A stretch of 64,000 nt of DNA from CAZSMC01 sp964607755 (lineage in GTDB: Bacteria > Zhuqueibacterota > Zhuqueibacteria > Residuimicrobiales > Krinioviventaceae): positions 4,829 through 68,828 of the forward strand of contig CAZSMC010000018.1 of the NCBI GenBank assembly GCA_964607755.1, given 5' to 3'. How positions within the stretch are numbered: the stretch's first letter is position 1; the number at the start of each line of letters is the position of its first letter. The notes beneath the pieces are model-generated. The model worked only from the letters and a program-made list of their open reading frames with translations, made no database searches and was not told the origin of the DNA. Both the position numbers and the translations under genes were made by a program. Below are positions 44,779-52,647 of this stretch, piece by piece.

Positions 44779-45966
44779 ATGGAAAGAGCGAGAACTTTGA
44801 AAAATTATGTGATTGTAATTACCACTATTCTCGGATTGCTGACTATGAATTTCTCATCTTCAAAAAACGTTAAAATTGCCACATTTAACATTAAAGAGTT
44901 GTCCACATCAAAATTAAAGAACGTCAATCAAAACGGCATTGGAAAAAACCGCCAGGTTCGGGCTGCAGCTAATATTATTCAGAACGTCAGGCCAGACATC
45001 CTTGTGATTAATGAAATCGATCACGAATACAGAGATGGACAGCATATTCCCGGAGCGAATGTGAAACGCTTTCTGGATCACTATTTGAGAACAGGCAAGC
45101 GCCCGATCGATTATGCATATTATTTTGCTGCGCCGTGTAATACCGGCATTTTAGCTGGCAGTGATCTTGATAATGACGGCACTGTCGCGACGGCAAAAGA
45201 TGAAAACACGCGAGCGCACGGCGGTGACGCTTATGGTTATGGCGAGTACCCCGGACAGTATTCCATGGCGCTACTGTCAAAGTATCCCATAGAAACATCA
45301 AAAACGCGAACCTTTCAGACTTTTCTGTGGAGAGACTTGCCCGGAAATCATTTACCGATGTTCTTTTATTCTGCAGAGGAGATTCGTAAACTCCGGCTTT
45401 CAAGCAAATCGCACTGGGATGTGCGGATAAACATTGATGGCCGGCCCTTGCATGTGTTTGTCTCCCACCCTACCCCGCCAGTCTTTGACGGCGAGGAAGA
45501 CCGCAACGGCCGGCGCAATTTCGATGAGATCAAATTCTGGCGACATTATATCGAAAATGATTCTATGTTGTATGACGACAGCGGCAAAAAAGGCGGCTAT
45601 CAGAGCGGCGAGCCATTCATTATTGCCGGAGATCTGAACGCTTCACCACGGGACAAGAGAACCTACGACGGGCAGAATCCCATTGGTCAGCTCTTGAACC
45701 ATTCGCAGGTTCAGGACACCAGTCCGATAATGACCAGCACGGGCGCTGTAGGGGCTGGCAAAAAAGGGCCGCCGCAGTATGACGAACGCAGCACGGCAAA
45801 ATTTGGTAAGCGCCTCACCCAGGTTGATTATCTTTTGCCCAGCAAAAATATCACTATCTTAAAAGGCGGTATCTTTTGGCCGTCAGAGAGCGAGGATCCC
45901 CTGGGTCATCGCTGGGCTGTCACTGCTTCGGACCACCGTCTGCTGTGGATGAAAATAAAATGGTGA
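44779..45966 (+). CDS. Exported endonuclease/exonuclease/phosphatase-fold hydrolase
   Basis: The protein is 395 residues. A hydrophobic N-terminal segment (NYVIVITTILGLLTMNFSS) looks like a signal or anchor. The EEP fold shows IATFNIKEL (metal-site Asn), VINEIDHEY (metal Glu), SHPTPP, IIAGDLNASP (Asp, Asn) and the last SDHRLLW (catalytic Asp-His). All key residues are intact. Members can cleave nucleic acids, phospholipids or phosphoesters; the substrate cannot be decided. ATG 44779 is used rather than TTG 44770. Confidence 0.85.
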   Translation: MERARTLKNYVIVITTILGLLTMNFSSSKNVKIATFNIKELSTSKLKNVNQNGIGKNRQVRAAANIIQNVRPDILVINEIDHEYRDGQHIPGANVKRFLDHYLRTGKRPIDYAYYFAAPCNTGILAGSDLDNDGTVATAKDENTRAHGGDAYGYGEYPGQYSMALLSKYPIETSKTRTFQTFLWRDLPGNHLPMFFYSAEEIRKLRLSSKSHWDVRINIDGRPLHVFVSHPTPPVFDGEEDRNGRRNFDEIKFWRHYIENDSMLYDDSGKKGGYQSGEPFIIAGDLNASPRDKRTYDGQNPIGQLLNHSQVQDTSPIMTSTGAVGAGKKGPPQYDERSTAKFGKRLTQVDYLLPSKNITILKGGIFWPSESEDPLGHRWAVTASDHRLLWMKIKW

Positions 45967-46034
45967 TTGATATGCCATTTATCTCTGCACAAGATGGTGT
46001 TTTTTTCAAATCAGAAATAATTCACGCGAATCGA

Positions 46035-46200
46035 ACACCTTTCGAGCCTGTCGAAAAAACCATAGTCCTCAACAAGGGATCTCTTAAGAATTTGAACATT
46101 ATTGCAAATCATAGATTAATTGCAAATCACGCAATTTTATTGTTTCCAGGAGCGACCCCTTATTAGGACTGACGTTAAGTTTTTCGACAAGCTCTTCAAA
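46035..46200. mobile_element. MITE-like element R2 copy 1
   Basis: About 165 bases. The left end is ACACCTTTCGAGCCTGTCGAAAAA and the right end is the complement of GAAGAGCTTGTCGAAAAA. Inside is a second inverted pair around CAACAAGGGATC and GAGCGACCCCTTATTAGGA. Copy 2 lies at 50017-50189 in the same orientation. The right end overlaps the last codons, including the stop, of the DUF5916 gene (stop at 46196-46198). Confidence 0.65.
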
Positions 46201-48397
46201 TCTGCCATAAATAAGTCAGTTTCATCATAAAAATTCGATCAATGGGTTCGTGCACTAATGTGTTCCGGGTCTCATTATACACCAGATACAAATGGCTGCG
46301 CGGGCGGTACGCCCAATCAACGAGGATGTTGCCGGAAAAGCGGTTGTCTGCCGAATTCCATTGCAAATAAGCTTTGGTGAAAAAATCCGGGGTAAAGGCG
46401 TAGGTCCAGCGTGTGGACAGCACATGCGAATCCAGATTGCCGTTTTGCAGATCAAGATGATTAAACGTATAAGACAGATCGACATTCAGATGATTAGAAA
46501 CTTTGGCCGAACCAGTCGCCATAACAGACTGTTGGGTACCGTCGAACAATTCACCCCATTCCATGCTGACTCTGCCATGGACCGGCCGCCCCCGGTATGC
46601 CGAAAACTCAAGCTCCTGTAACCAGGTCTCGTAAACGCCGGCATCGATGCGGATGTCGCGGATATACGCATCTCTGGGCACAAATTCGTACGAACGCACC
46701 ACGCCTATTTCGATCTCATCGCCCTTGCGAAAAACAACTGATGCCGAAAGCGGCACATCCCGGGTCTTAAGGGTCTGGTGATGATCGGTAATATAGGCGA
46801 CGCCTGATGAAAACGCGATGTTTTGGATATGCCCCTTGTTAATCCATTTCGTCAAGGTGATATCGCTGTCCAGGCTGCGAATATTGGAGCGTCGCACAAA
46901 TCCCATTTGCGGATTAAACAGCGAATCGATGTGAGTATAACGCACATCCACATCAAGCCATTCTTTGTTAAAAACAATGCCAACGTCTCCGGCCATGTCA
47001 TTTCCATTCACATGCGGAGCAAACGACCGCGCCGCCGACGCGTCAAGGCGCAAGTCTTGCGTCACATTCCACAAGCCGTCAACGCCCACAGCGCGCGAAT
47101 AATCATCCGATGTCGCGCTCTGGTTCAGCAGCATCATGCCGAGATGCGAATCATTGGAAATATCTCTTTTCACCCGAACAGCAGTGTAATTGGTGGATTC
47201 CATGACCGTGCCGTCGCGCAGTGTAATTTTTTCACTCTGCATGTTAAGAGCAGCAATCGAGTACTTGCCAACACGGCCAGTCAATTTTCCGCCGCCAAGC
47301 AAGGGTACCCGCTGCCGGTCCTGAATGCCTATAGAGCGCGAATCGAACAACATAAAATTGGATTGGGTGCGCGATCCGGGACCGAACTGAAACAGTCCGG
47401 CATTCTGCAAAAAGAAATCGCGTTTTTCCTGCCGGCGAATATTAAAGCGCGTCACGTTGACGATCTCTTCATCTGCCTCTGCCTGGGCAAAATCAGTTTT
47501 ATAAGTCAAATCTAACGCCAGTTGCGAGGTAATGTCGTATTTAAAATCGACACCTGCATGCGTCTGGGTGCGGCGCTCGCTATGATCGCCATAAATATTG
47601 GTTTGGCCGGCCAGCGCGTACGGCGACACCTCGAAATCGAGTCCCGGCTTTGGCGGCCGGATATTGCGCAACTGGCCCCACAATTCACCGCGAAATTTGG
47701 CGCGGTGACCCCACTCGCGCGGTATTGGTGCCAGATAAGTTTCTTCATTACGGTGGACAATCTCGCGCGAAATGTTGATATTCCAATCGACTAGCTCGCC
47801 TTTTTTATATTTCAACGATTTGAACGGAATGGCAAACTCGGCTGCCCAACCCTCGTCGTTATAAGCACCGTCCATGTAAACCACAGCTTCCCACTCTTTG
47901 TTGATGTGATTGCCGCGGTCGCTAATGATGGCGTCGCCTTTACCGCCCAGCGGATTGGTATCGAACGAATAGCAATTGCGGTTGTCCTGAAAGGTATCGA
48001 GCAGCAACTCCACCACATCGCCACTGCCATAAGTCTTGTCCCGTCGCATGGCAGAGGCAAAAATCTTGTCTGGCTCCGAATCATAACATTGAATGCCAAA
48101 ATAGAGCATTTTCTCATCCTGCAGCGCCATGACTTTGGTTTTCTGGGTCGACGGCTCACGGTCCAGCGGTTCTCGCTGGTAAAAGTAACCTTCGTAGGGT
48201 TTGGCGTCTTTCCAGGCAGCGTCATCCAGAACGCCGTCAATTTTAATGTCCTTTTCAGTCCAGGTGACAAAAATATCCGGCTTGACATAATATGACGTGT
48301 CAGCTTGAGTGGACTGGGATGTTGCTTGTGCAATCGTTAAAAATGGTAAAGGGATAAGAATTAAAAAAAGTGTGAGTTTGAGAAGGCGAATTTTCAT
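46196..48397 (-). CDS. DUF5916 outer-membrane protein with CBM9-like N-domain
   Basis: The protein is 733 residues with a signal peptide (KIRLLKLTLFLILIPLPFLTIAQ). About 40-240 is a CBM9-like carbohydrate-binding domain (IKIDGVLDDAAWKDAKPYEGYF, VVELLLDTFQDNRNCYSFDTNPLGG, WAAEFAIPFKSL). About 260-733 is a DUF5916 barrel with aromatic-rich alternating strands, ending KLTYLWQI. The function is unknown; in Bacteroidetes and Gemmatimonadetes it accompanies polysaccharide or peptide use. GGAG 7 bases before ATG 48397 supports this start. Confidence 0.85.
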   Translation of the reverse strand: MKIRLLKLTLFLILIPLPFLTIAQATSQSTQADTSYYVKPDIFVTWTEKDIKIDGVLDDAAWKDAKPYEGYFYQREPLDREPSTQKTKVMALQDEKMLYFGIQCYDSEPDKIFASAMRRDKTYGSGDVVELLLDTFQDNRNCYSFDTNPLGGKGDAIISDRGNHINKEWEAVVYMDGAYNDEGWAAEFAIPFKSLKYKKGELVDWNINISREIVHRNEETYLAPIPREWGHRAKFRGELWGQLRNIRPPKPGLDFEVSPYALAGQTNIYGDHSERRTQTHAGVDFKYDITSQLALDLTYKTDFAQAEADEEIVNVTRFNIRRQEKRDFFLQNAGLFQFGPGSRTQSNFMLFDSRSIGIQDRQRVPLLGGGKLTGRVGKYSIAALNMQSEKITLRDGTVMESTNYTAVRVKRDISNDSHLGMMLLNQSATSDDYSRAVGVDGLWNVTQDLRLDASAARSFAPHVNGNDMAGDVGIVFNKEWLDVDVRYTHIDSLFNPQMGFVRRSNIRSLDSDITLTKWINKGHIQNIAFSSGVAYITDHHQTLKTRDVPLSASVVFRKGDEIEIGVVRSYEFVPRDAYIRDIRIDAGVYETWLQELEFSAYRGRPVHGRVSMEWGELFDGTQQSVMATGSAKVSNHLNVDLSYTFNHLDLQNGNLDSHVLSTRWTYAFTPDFFTKAYLQWNSADNRFSGNILVDWAYRPRSHLYLVYNETRNTLVHEPIDRIFMMKLTYLWQI

Positions 48398-48684
48398 AGC
48401 AGAACTCCTTGATGCAATCAAAAAACAGCCATCAATTTTGTGATGGACTGCGTCAGGGTAAACAAGCGTGTATAATTTTAAATAAACTCAAAGTTATATT
48501 TGTTTTCAAAAAATGTAAAGTGTTTTTTTCGTTAATGAGGCATATTAAAATAGTTTCCATTAGTCGTCGTTTTGGTTAACCAGACGGACAGACTTTATAC
48601 ATTGTTCTCCAAAATCAGGAAAAGTTGCCTGGATTCCCTGAAAAAAAATGACATAACCCGATTATCCTGAATAATTCAAAAAAC
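48398..48684. other. Left part of a 583-base gene-free stretch
   Basis: AT-rich DNA upstream of the DUF5916 gene, presumably holding its promoter. No clear promoter, gene or RNA was recognised. An element of family R3 (48685-48815) and a further ~165 bases of unassigned sequence complete the stretch up to the GHMP kinase stop. Confidence 0.35.
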
Positions 48685-48815
48685 CAACGAGAGCACCAAG
48701 CACAAGAAGAACAATAGCTTATCTATGGCGCTGAAATTTTACTAAATTTCTTAAGAGTTTGTTCATTATAAATTATGTTTTTTATGGCTTCGTGCTCTTC
48801 GCGTGCTCTGTGGTG
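48685..48815. repeat. Short palindromic-ended element, family R3 copy 2
   Basis: The left end CAACGAGAGCACCAAGCACAAGAAG and the right end CTTCGTGCTCTTCGCGTGCTCTGTGGTG are inverted repeats of each other with mismatches; the core is AT-rich. Same family as 35909-36042. Confidence 0.55.
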
Positions 48816-48980
48816 AATAATACAGGTTATTTGCGGTCGCTATTGAAATAGAATCCAATCTGGAGAAAACAGCCCGAGGATCACAACACGATTTGATGTT
48901 ATTTTTGAGATGTCGTGCCAAACGTGGACGCTTGATCCGCATGGGGAAATGCAAATTGTTGCTTGAAAATTTTATAAATT

Positions 48981-49973
48981 TCAGATTTGCGGTTTCATCA
49001 CTTTGGCGCCAATTTCCGACAGGGCAGACTTTAATTTTTGGAACATTTTTTCATCCTCGTAGGTACCGACAATCGCCCCGCCAGAACCGGAGAATTTTGC
49101 GCTGGCACCGACAGACCGTGCCACATCAACCATTTCCAGGTTCATCCGGCTGATCGGAAAAATCTCTCGTCGTTTGTCAAAATTCTCGTTCATTATTTTG
49201 CCTAACTTTTCAGGTTGTTGCGAAAGCAGGCAATCTTTGGCAAGCTCAGCACGCTCGGCAAAGTATTTCATCGCATCGACTACTTTTTGTTCACCGGCTT
49301 CAAACCGGCCGCGCAGTTTGCCGTGGGCAATCCCCGAAGTTTCGCTCAAATCAGCAAGATAGGCCACGTAAATAGACGGCAACAAGTTGGGATCTATGGG
49401 TTCGTACGTGCCATAACCCTGTCTATCAATCAAATTTTTGTTAAAATCCATATACACCAGACCCTCATATACCTGTGCCACACGGTCCTGCAATCCCGCG
49501 GAAATTCGAAGTTCATCTGTTTCCACACTGAGGATTAAATTGGGAAGCAATGGTTTGGGAATTTCAACCCCGTAGAATGTCATCAATGCTCTGATGGTTG
49601 CGGTAACAATGGCGCTCGAACCAGCCAGGCCCACCTGCACCGGAATGTTTGACGTGTAACGCACGGTAAAATTGCGGTTGTCGAGAACAATGCCTTTGTC
49701 CTGACAATAGTCATAAAACTTTTTTGCCGCTGCTTTGATCAATCGAATGCCGCCGTAATAGCCGTGGAAATTGACATCCTTGACCAGAGACTCCAGATCC
49801 GTGAAATACGAGTGATCGCGTTCGTCAGGAAGGATCTCCAGGTCCGGTGTTTCGTACATGGTCACTTCAGCATAATAATTCCGGAATGTAACAGAAAGTG
49901 TTTTACCAAAATATCCGTCCGACGGATTCCCGGCCAATCCAGCGCGGGTATAAGCTTTTGTGCGAACAATCAT
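48981..49973 (-). CDS. GHMP-family sugar kinase (glucuronokinase-like)
   Basis: The 330-residue protein has motif 1 AYTRAGLAGNPSDGY, motif 2 VQVGLAGSSAIVTA (ATP loop, about 112-125) and motif 3 AKFSGSGGAIVG. The motif order and the AGNPSDGY start resemble plant and bacterial glucuronokinases and related sugar-1-kinases rather than mevalonate kinase. It probably phosphorylates a sugar at C1 for nucleotide-sugar salvage; the substrate is an inference. It follows the carbamoyltransferase gene on the same strand, separated by an R2 element. Confidence 0.85.
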   Translation of the reverse strand: MIVRTKAYTRAGLAGNPSDGYFGKTLSVTFRNYYAEVTMYETPDLEILPDERDHSYFTDLESLVKDVNFHGYYGGIRLIKAAAKKFYDYCQDKGIVLDNRNFTVRYTSNIPVQVGLAGSSAIVTATIRALMTFYGVEIPKPLLPNLILSVETDELRISAGLQDRVAQVYEGLVYMDFNKNLIDRQGYGTYEPIDPNLLPSIYVAYLADLSETSGIAHGKLRGRFEAGEQKVVDAMKYFAERAELAKDCLLSQQPEKLGKIMNENFDKRREIFPISRMNLEMVDVARSVGASAKFSGSGGAIVGTYEDEKMFQKLKSALSEIGAKVMKPQI

Positions 49974-50016
49974 GTTTATATCCTGTTATTTAAGGTGACA
50001 TAATTCAATTTGTAGC

Positions 50017-50189
50017 ACACCTGAAGAGCTTGTCGAAAAAGCCAAAGCTCGTCCCCAACAAGGGGTCGCTTTAGGATTTGGACAATATTATAAATCTTTG
50101 ATTAATTGCAAACTAGGCAATTTTATTATTCCCGGGAGCGACCCCTTGTTAGGATCGATGTTAAGTTTTTCGACACACTCGAAAGGTGT
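50017..50189. mobile_element. MITE-like element R2 copy 2
   Basis: About 173 bases with terminal inverted repeats ACACCTGAAGAGCTTGTCGAAAAA and the complement of ACACCTTTCGAGTGTGTCGAAAAA. A second nested pair CAACAAGGGGTCGCT and AGCGACCCCTTGTTA would make a long cruciform. No coding capacity and no clear target duplication. Confidence 0.7.
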
Positions 50190-50218
50190 ACTAAAAAAAT
50201 ATCCTGGTTACTCTCTTT

Positions 50219-51967
50219 TCAGTCATTTTCTTCAGTCTTGCGGACAACAAAATTCTCGATAACAAGTTCATCCATTGGCGTATCCAAAAGTATTTTTATC
50301 GCTTCTGCTGGTTCGTGCACGATTGGCTGATTGTGTACATTAAAGCTAGTATTCAAAACCATGGGGGAGCTGGTCAACTCATAAAAATGCTCCAGCAATT
50401 CCCGGAACGGTCTGAAAAATGATTTATCTACAGACTGGGCGCGGGCGGTATAATTCCGGTGCAGAACCGCAGGCAGCACATTCTTGCGTTCTGCGCGGAT
50501 CGAGTACACCCGCGTCATAAAAGGATTATTTTCGAAATCGATGAAATACTCGCTGCCGTGCTCGGCAAGACAACTGGGAGCGATCGGCACCCATGTTTCG
50601 CGCCGCTTGACAAACTTGTTAATCCGGTTGTGAATAACCCAGCTTTTAGGATGACCCAAAATACATCTGTGCCCCAGGGCACGGGGGCCATATTCTTCCC
50701 TGCCCTGAAACCAACCAACAATCTTATACTCTGCCAACCGGGAAGCCGCGTAGCGTCCCGGGGATTCGTTTAATTTTTTATATGAAATCCGGTCAGAAAA
50801 AATAGAAATTGTCTTTTCAATAGCATGGTCGTCAAATTCAACACCCAGTCCCGTATCCCTGGTGTTCACACGCGGCGGCGAACCGGTTTGCTGTCTATGA
50901 GCTTCGATCATGGCACCGATTGTGGTTGATCCGTCACCAGTATGCGGATGGGCAAAAATCCGGTCGACATGTTCCAATTCAGCCAACTTTTTATTGATCT
51001 GTACATTAAGAAAAGTACCGCCTGAAAGCACTAATGAACGTGCCGGATACTTTTCTAATAAATAAGAGACAAAAGCGACGATATTTTCTTCCCAGATGCG
51101 TTGAGCGGCAGCAGCGAGGTCTTCTGGCCGGTAATGGTCCAGCAACCGCCGGAGCCGCTGCCCGCTGCGCGTGCCTAAAAATGCATTGCGCCGTGGTGTC
51201 ATGATATAATCTATCCAGTGCGAATATGGCTGCCACGAACCGTTTTCAAACGTGGTAGTCAACGACCTGATTTCATCGTAACACAATCCCGGATCGCCTA
51301 ATGCTGCCAGGCCCATAGTTTTGCCTTCCTGCTGCATATAAGCAAAACCCAGAGCCACGGTAATGCCTGAATACCAGCATCCGGCAGCAGGCATAGGAAT
51401 GTCTTCGCAAAATGTGATCTGATCGCCTTTGCACTGATAAACGGCACCGGCTACGTTTCGGCCTGAAATATGCGGTGCAAATCCGCCATAACTGATGGCA
51501 AGGGCATCATCAAAATCGCTGGAAAAATAACCAGCAGACACGTGGGCAAGATGGTGATCTACAAAGCGGAATTTCTCAGGCGGAACGCCGCGCTCAAACA
51601 AGCCATTTGTATTTTTGGGATCAAACAGGCCTTTTTTAATGTTCGGGAACAGGTACTTGAACAATTGTTCCGGTTTCCGGACAAGCACTCCTGCAACCGA
51701 GCGCGGCATATCCCAGAAACTGTTCGCCATGAGACTGGCATAATAATGTGCCGGCGGATAGCCGCAAGCAAAGAGATCAATATCCTGCAAGGTGAGATTG
51801 GCCCAGGACAACACTTCTTCCAGCGCTTCCTCAGGAAAACGCGGATCATTTTTAATCCGGCTGAGCCGTTCCTGGGAGAGCGCAAACCTCAGCTCGCCAT
51901 CCTGTAATAATGCCACACAACTGTGGCTGTGATTTCCAGTGACATCACTGATTCCTAATATATTCAC
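50219..51967 (-). CDS. NodU/CmcH-family carbamoyltransferase
   Basis: The 582-residue protein has the N-terminal ASKHA-type domain (ILGISDVTGNHSHSCVALLQDGEL, VDHHLAHVSAGYFSS) and the C-terminal YrdC-unlike carbamoyl-transfer domain with GREEYGPRALGHRCILGHP and MVLNTSFNVHNQPIVH. Family members move a carbamoyl group from carbamoyl phosphate (via carbamoyl-AMP) to hydroxyls of sugars or antibiotics. With a sugar kinase downstream, carbamoylation of a surface glycan is plausible (inference). Confidence 0.9.
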   Translation of the reverse strand: MNILGISDVTGNHSHSCVALLQDGELRFALSQERLSRIKNDPRFPEEALEEVLSWANLTLQDIDLFACGYPPAHYYASLMANSFWDMPRSVAGVLVRKPEQLFKYLFPNIKKGLFDPKNTNGLFERGVPPEKFRFVDHHLAHVSAGYFSSDFDDALAISYGGFAPHISGRNVAGAVYQCKGDQITFCEDIPMPAAGCWYSGITVALGFAYMQQEGKTMGLAALGDPGLCYDEIRSLTTTFENGSWQPYSHWIDYIMTPRRNAFLGTRSGQRLRRLLDHYRPEDLAAAAQRIWEENIVAFVSYLLEKYPARSLVLSGGTFLNVQINKKLAELEHVDRIFAHPHTGDGSTTIGAMIEAHRQQTGSPPRVNTRDTGLGVEFDDHAIEKTISIFSDRISYKKLNESPGRYAASRLAEYKIVGWFQGREEYGPRALGHRCILGHPKSWVIHNRINKFVKRRETWVPIAPSCLAEHGSEYFIDFENNPFMTRVYSIRAERKNVLPAVLHRNYTARAQSVDKSFFRPFRELLEHFYELTSSPMVLNTSFNVHNQPIVHEPAEAIKILLDTPMDELVIENFVVRKTEEND

Positions 51968-52228
51968 TTTATTGCTTCCGTATTTGTCTAATGAGAAAAT
52001 TTATAATACGTACCCAAAGTCAGAACGTAATGCAGATAAAAGATTCGTTTTCATAAATTAGATTACTCTCTGATAATCAGGGATATAGCAGCGGTAAAAG
52101 ATATTTAATCCCTGTGGATTTGTAAAATGTGATTGATGTGCGGTAAAAGACATTCGGATTCCTTGAAATTTTGAAAAATAAAAGTACAAACTTTACATTG
52201 TTTTCGCAAGCATAACATTACAGTATTC
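51968..52228. other. Gene-free stretch upstream of the R1 element
   Basis: Low-GC DNA between the divergent starts of the carbamoyltransferase and the beta-propeller gene. No gene, RNA or convincing promoter was recognised. CAGTATTC at 52221-52228 is the left copy of the direct repeat bordering the R1 element. Confidence 0.35.
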
Positions 52229-52434
52229 GTAAAAGCTAACTGGTGGGAGAAAATCTTTGCAGCATTACAAAAGTGGGCTAAAGCCCGTTATATTAAGAGG
52301 TCATCTTTAACCCTGAGCTAAAGCTTGGGGCAATATTATAGCCCCGACTTTTAAGTCGGGGTTATTATTGAGATTCTTTAATAGGCACTTTAGTGCCCAA
52401 ATATTAAAACTCCCACCCAAGACTGAGCTTTTTC
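52229..52434. mobile_element. MITE-like element R1 copy 2 with 8-base target duplication
   Basis: About 206 bases, same order of hairpins as copy 1 (GGGCTAAAGCCC; CCCTGAGCTAAAGCTTGGGG; GCCCCGACTT/AAGTCGGGGT; GGCACTTTAGTGCC). It is bordered by CAGTATTC on both sides (52221-52228 and 52435-52442), a direct sign of transposition. The sequence of copy 2 has lost some pairings inside the second hairpin. It lies 213 bases before the beta-propeller gene. Confidence 0.8.
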
Positions 52435-52647
52435 CAGTATTCTTATTACCACGGTTACCGGTGGATAATGCAGATGCCTAATATGTGTTTATTTTGATAA
52501 TTATTTGTTTCATGTTGAATAGTAAATAATTGTTTGTTATCTAATCCGGGTTGTGTAAATTTACAATTTTAAAATTCGAAAAGGCTTTGGCATATTGTGT
52601 GCAACCAAAAGTGGAAAAGACAAGATTTACGGAAAAAGCATCAACTC

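Noticed and set aside
46823..47515. 230-codon plus-strand frame opposite the DUF5916 gene
   Set aside because: Antisense shadow of a long supported gene; no start signal.
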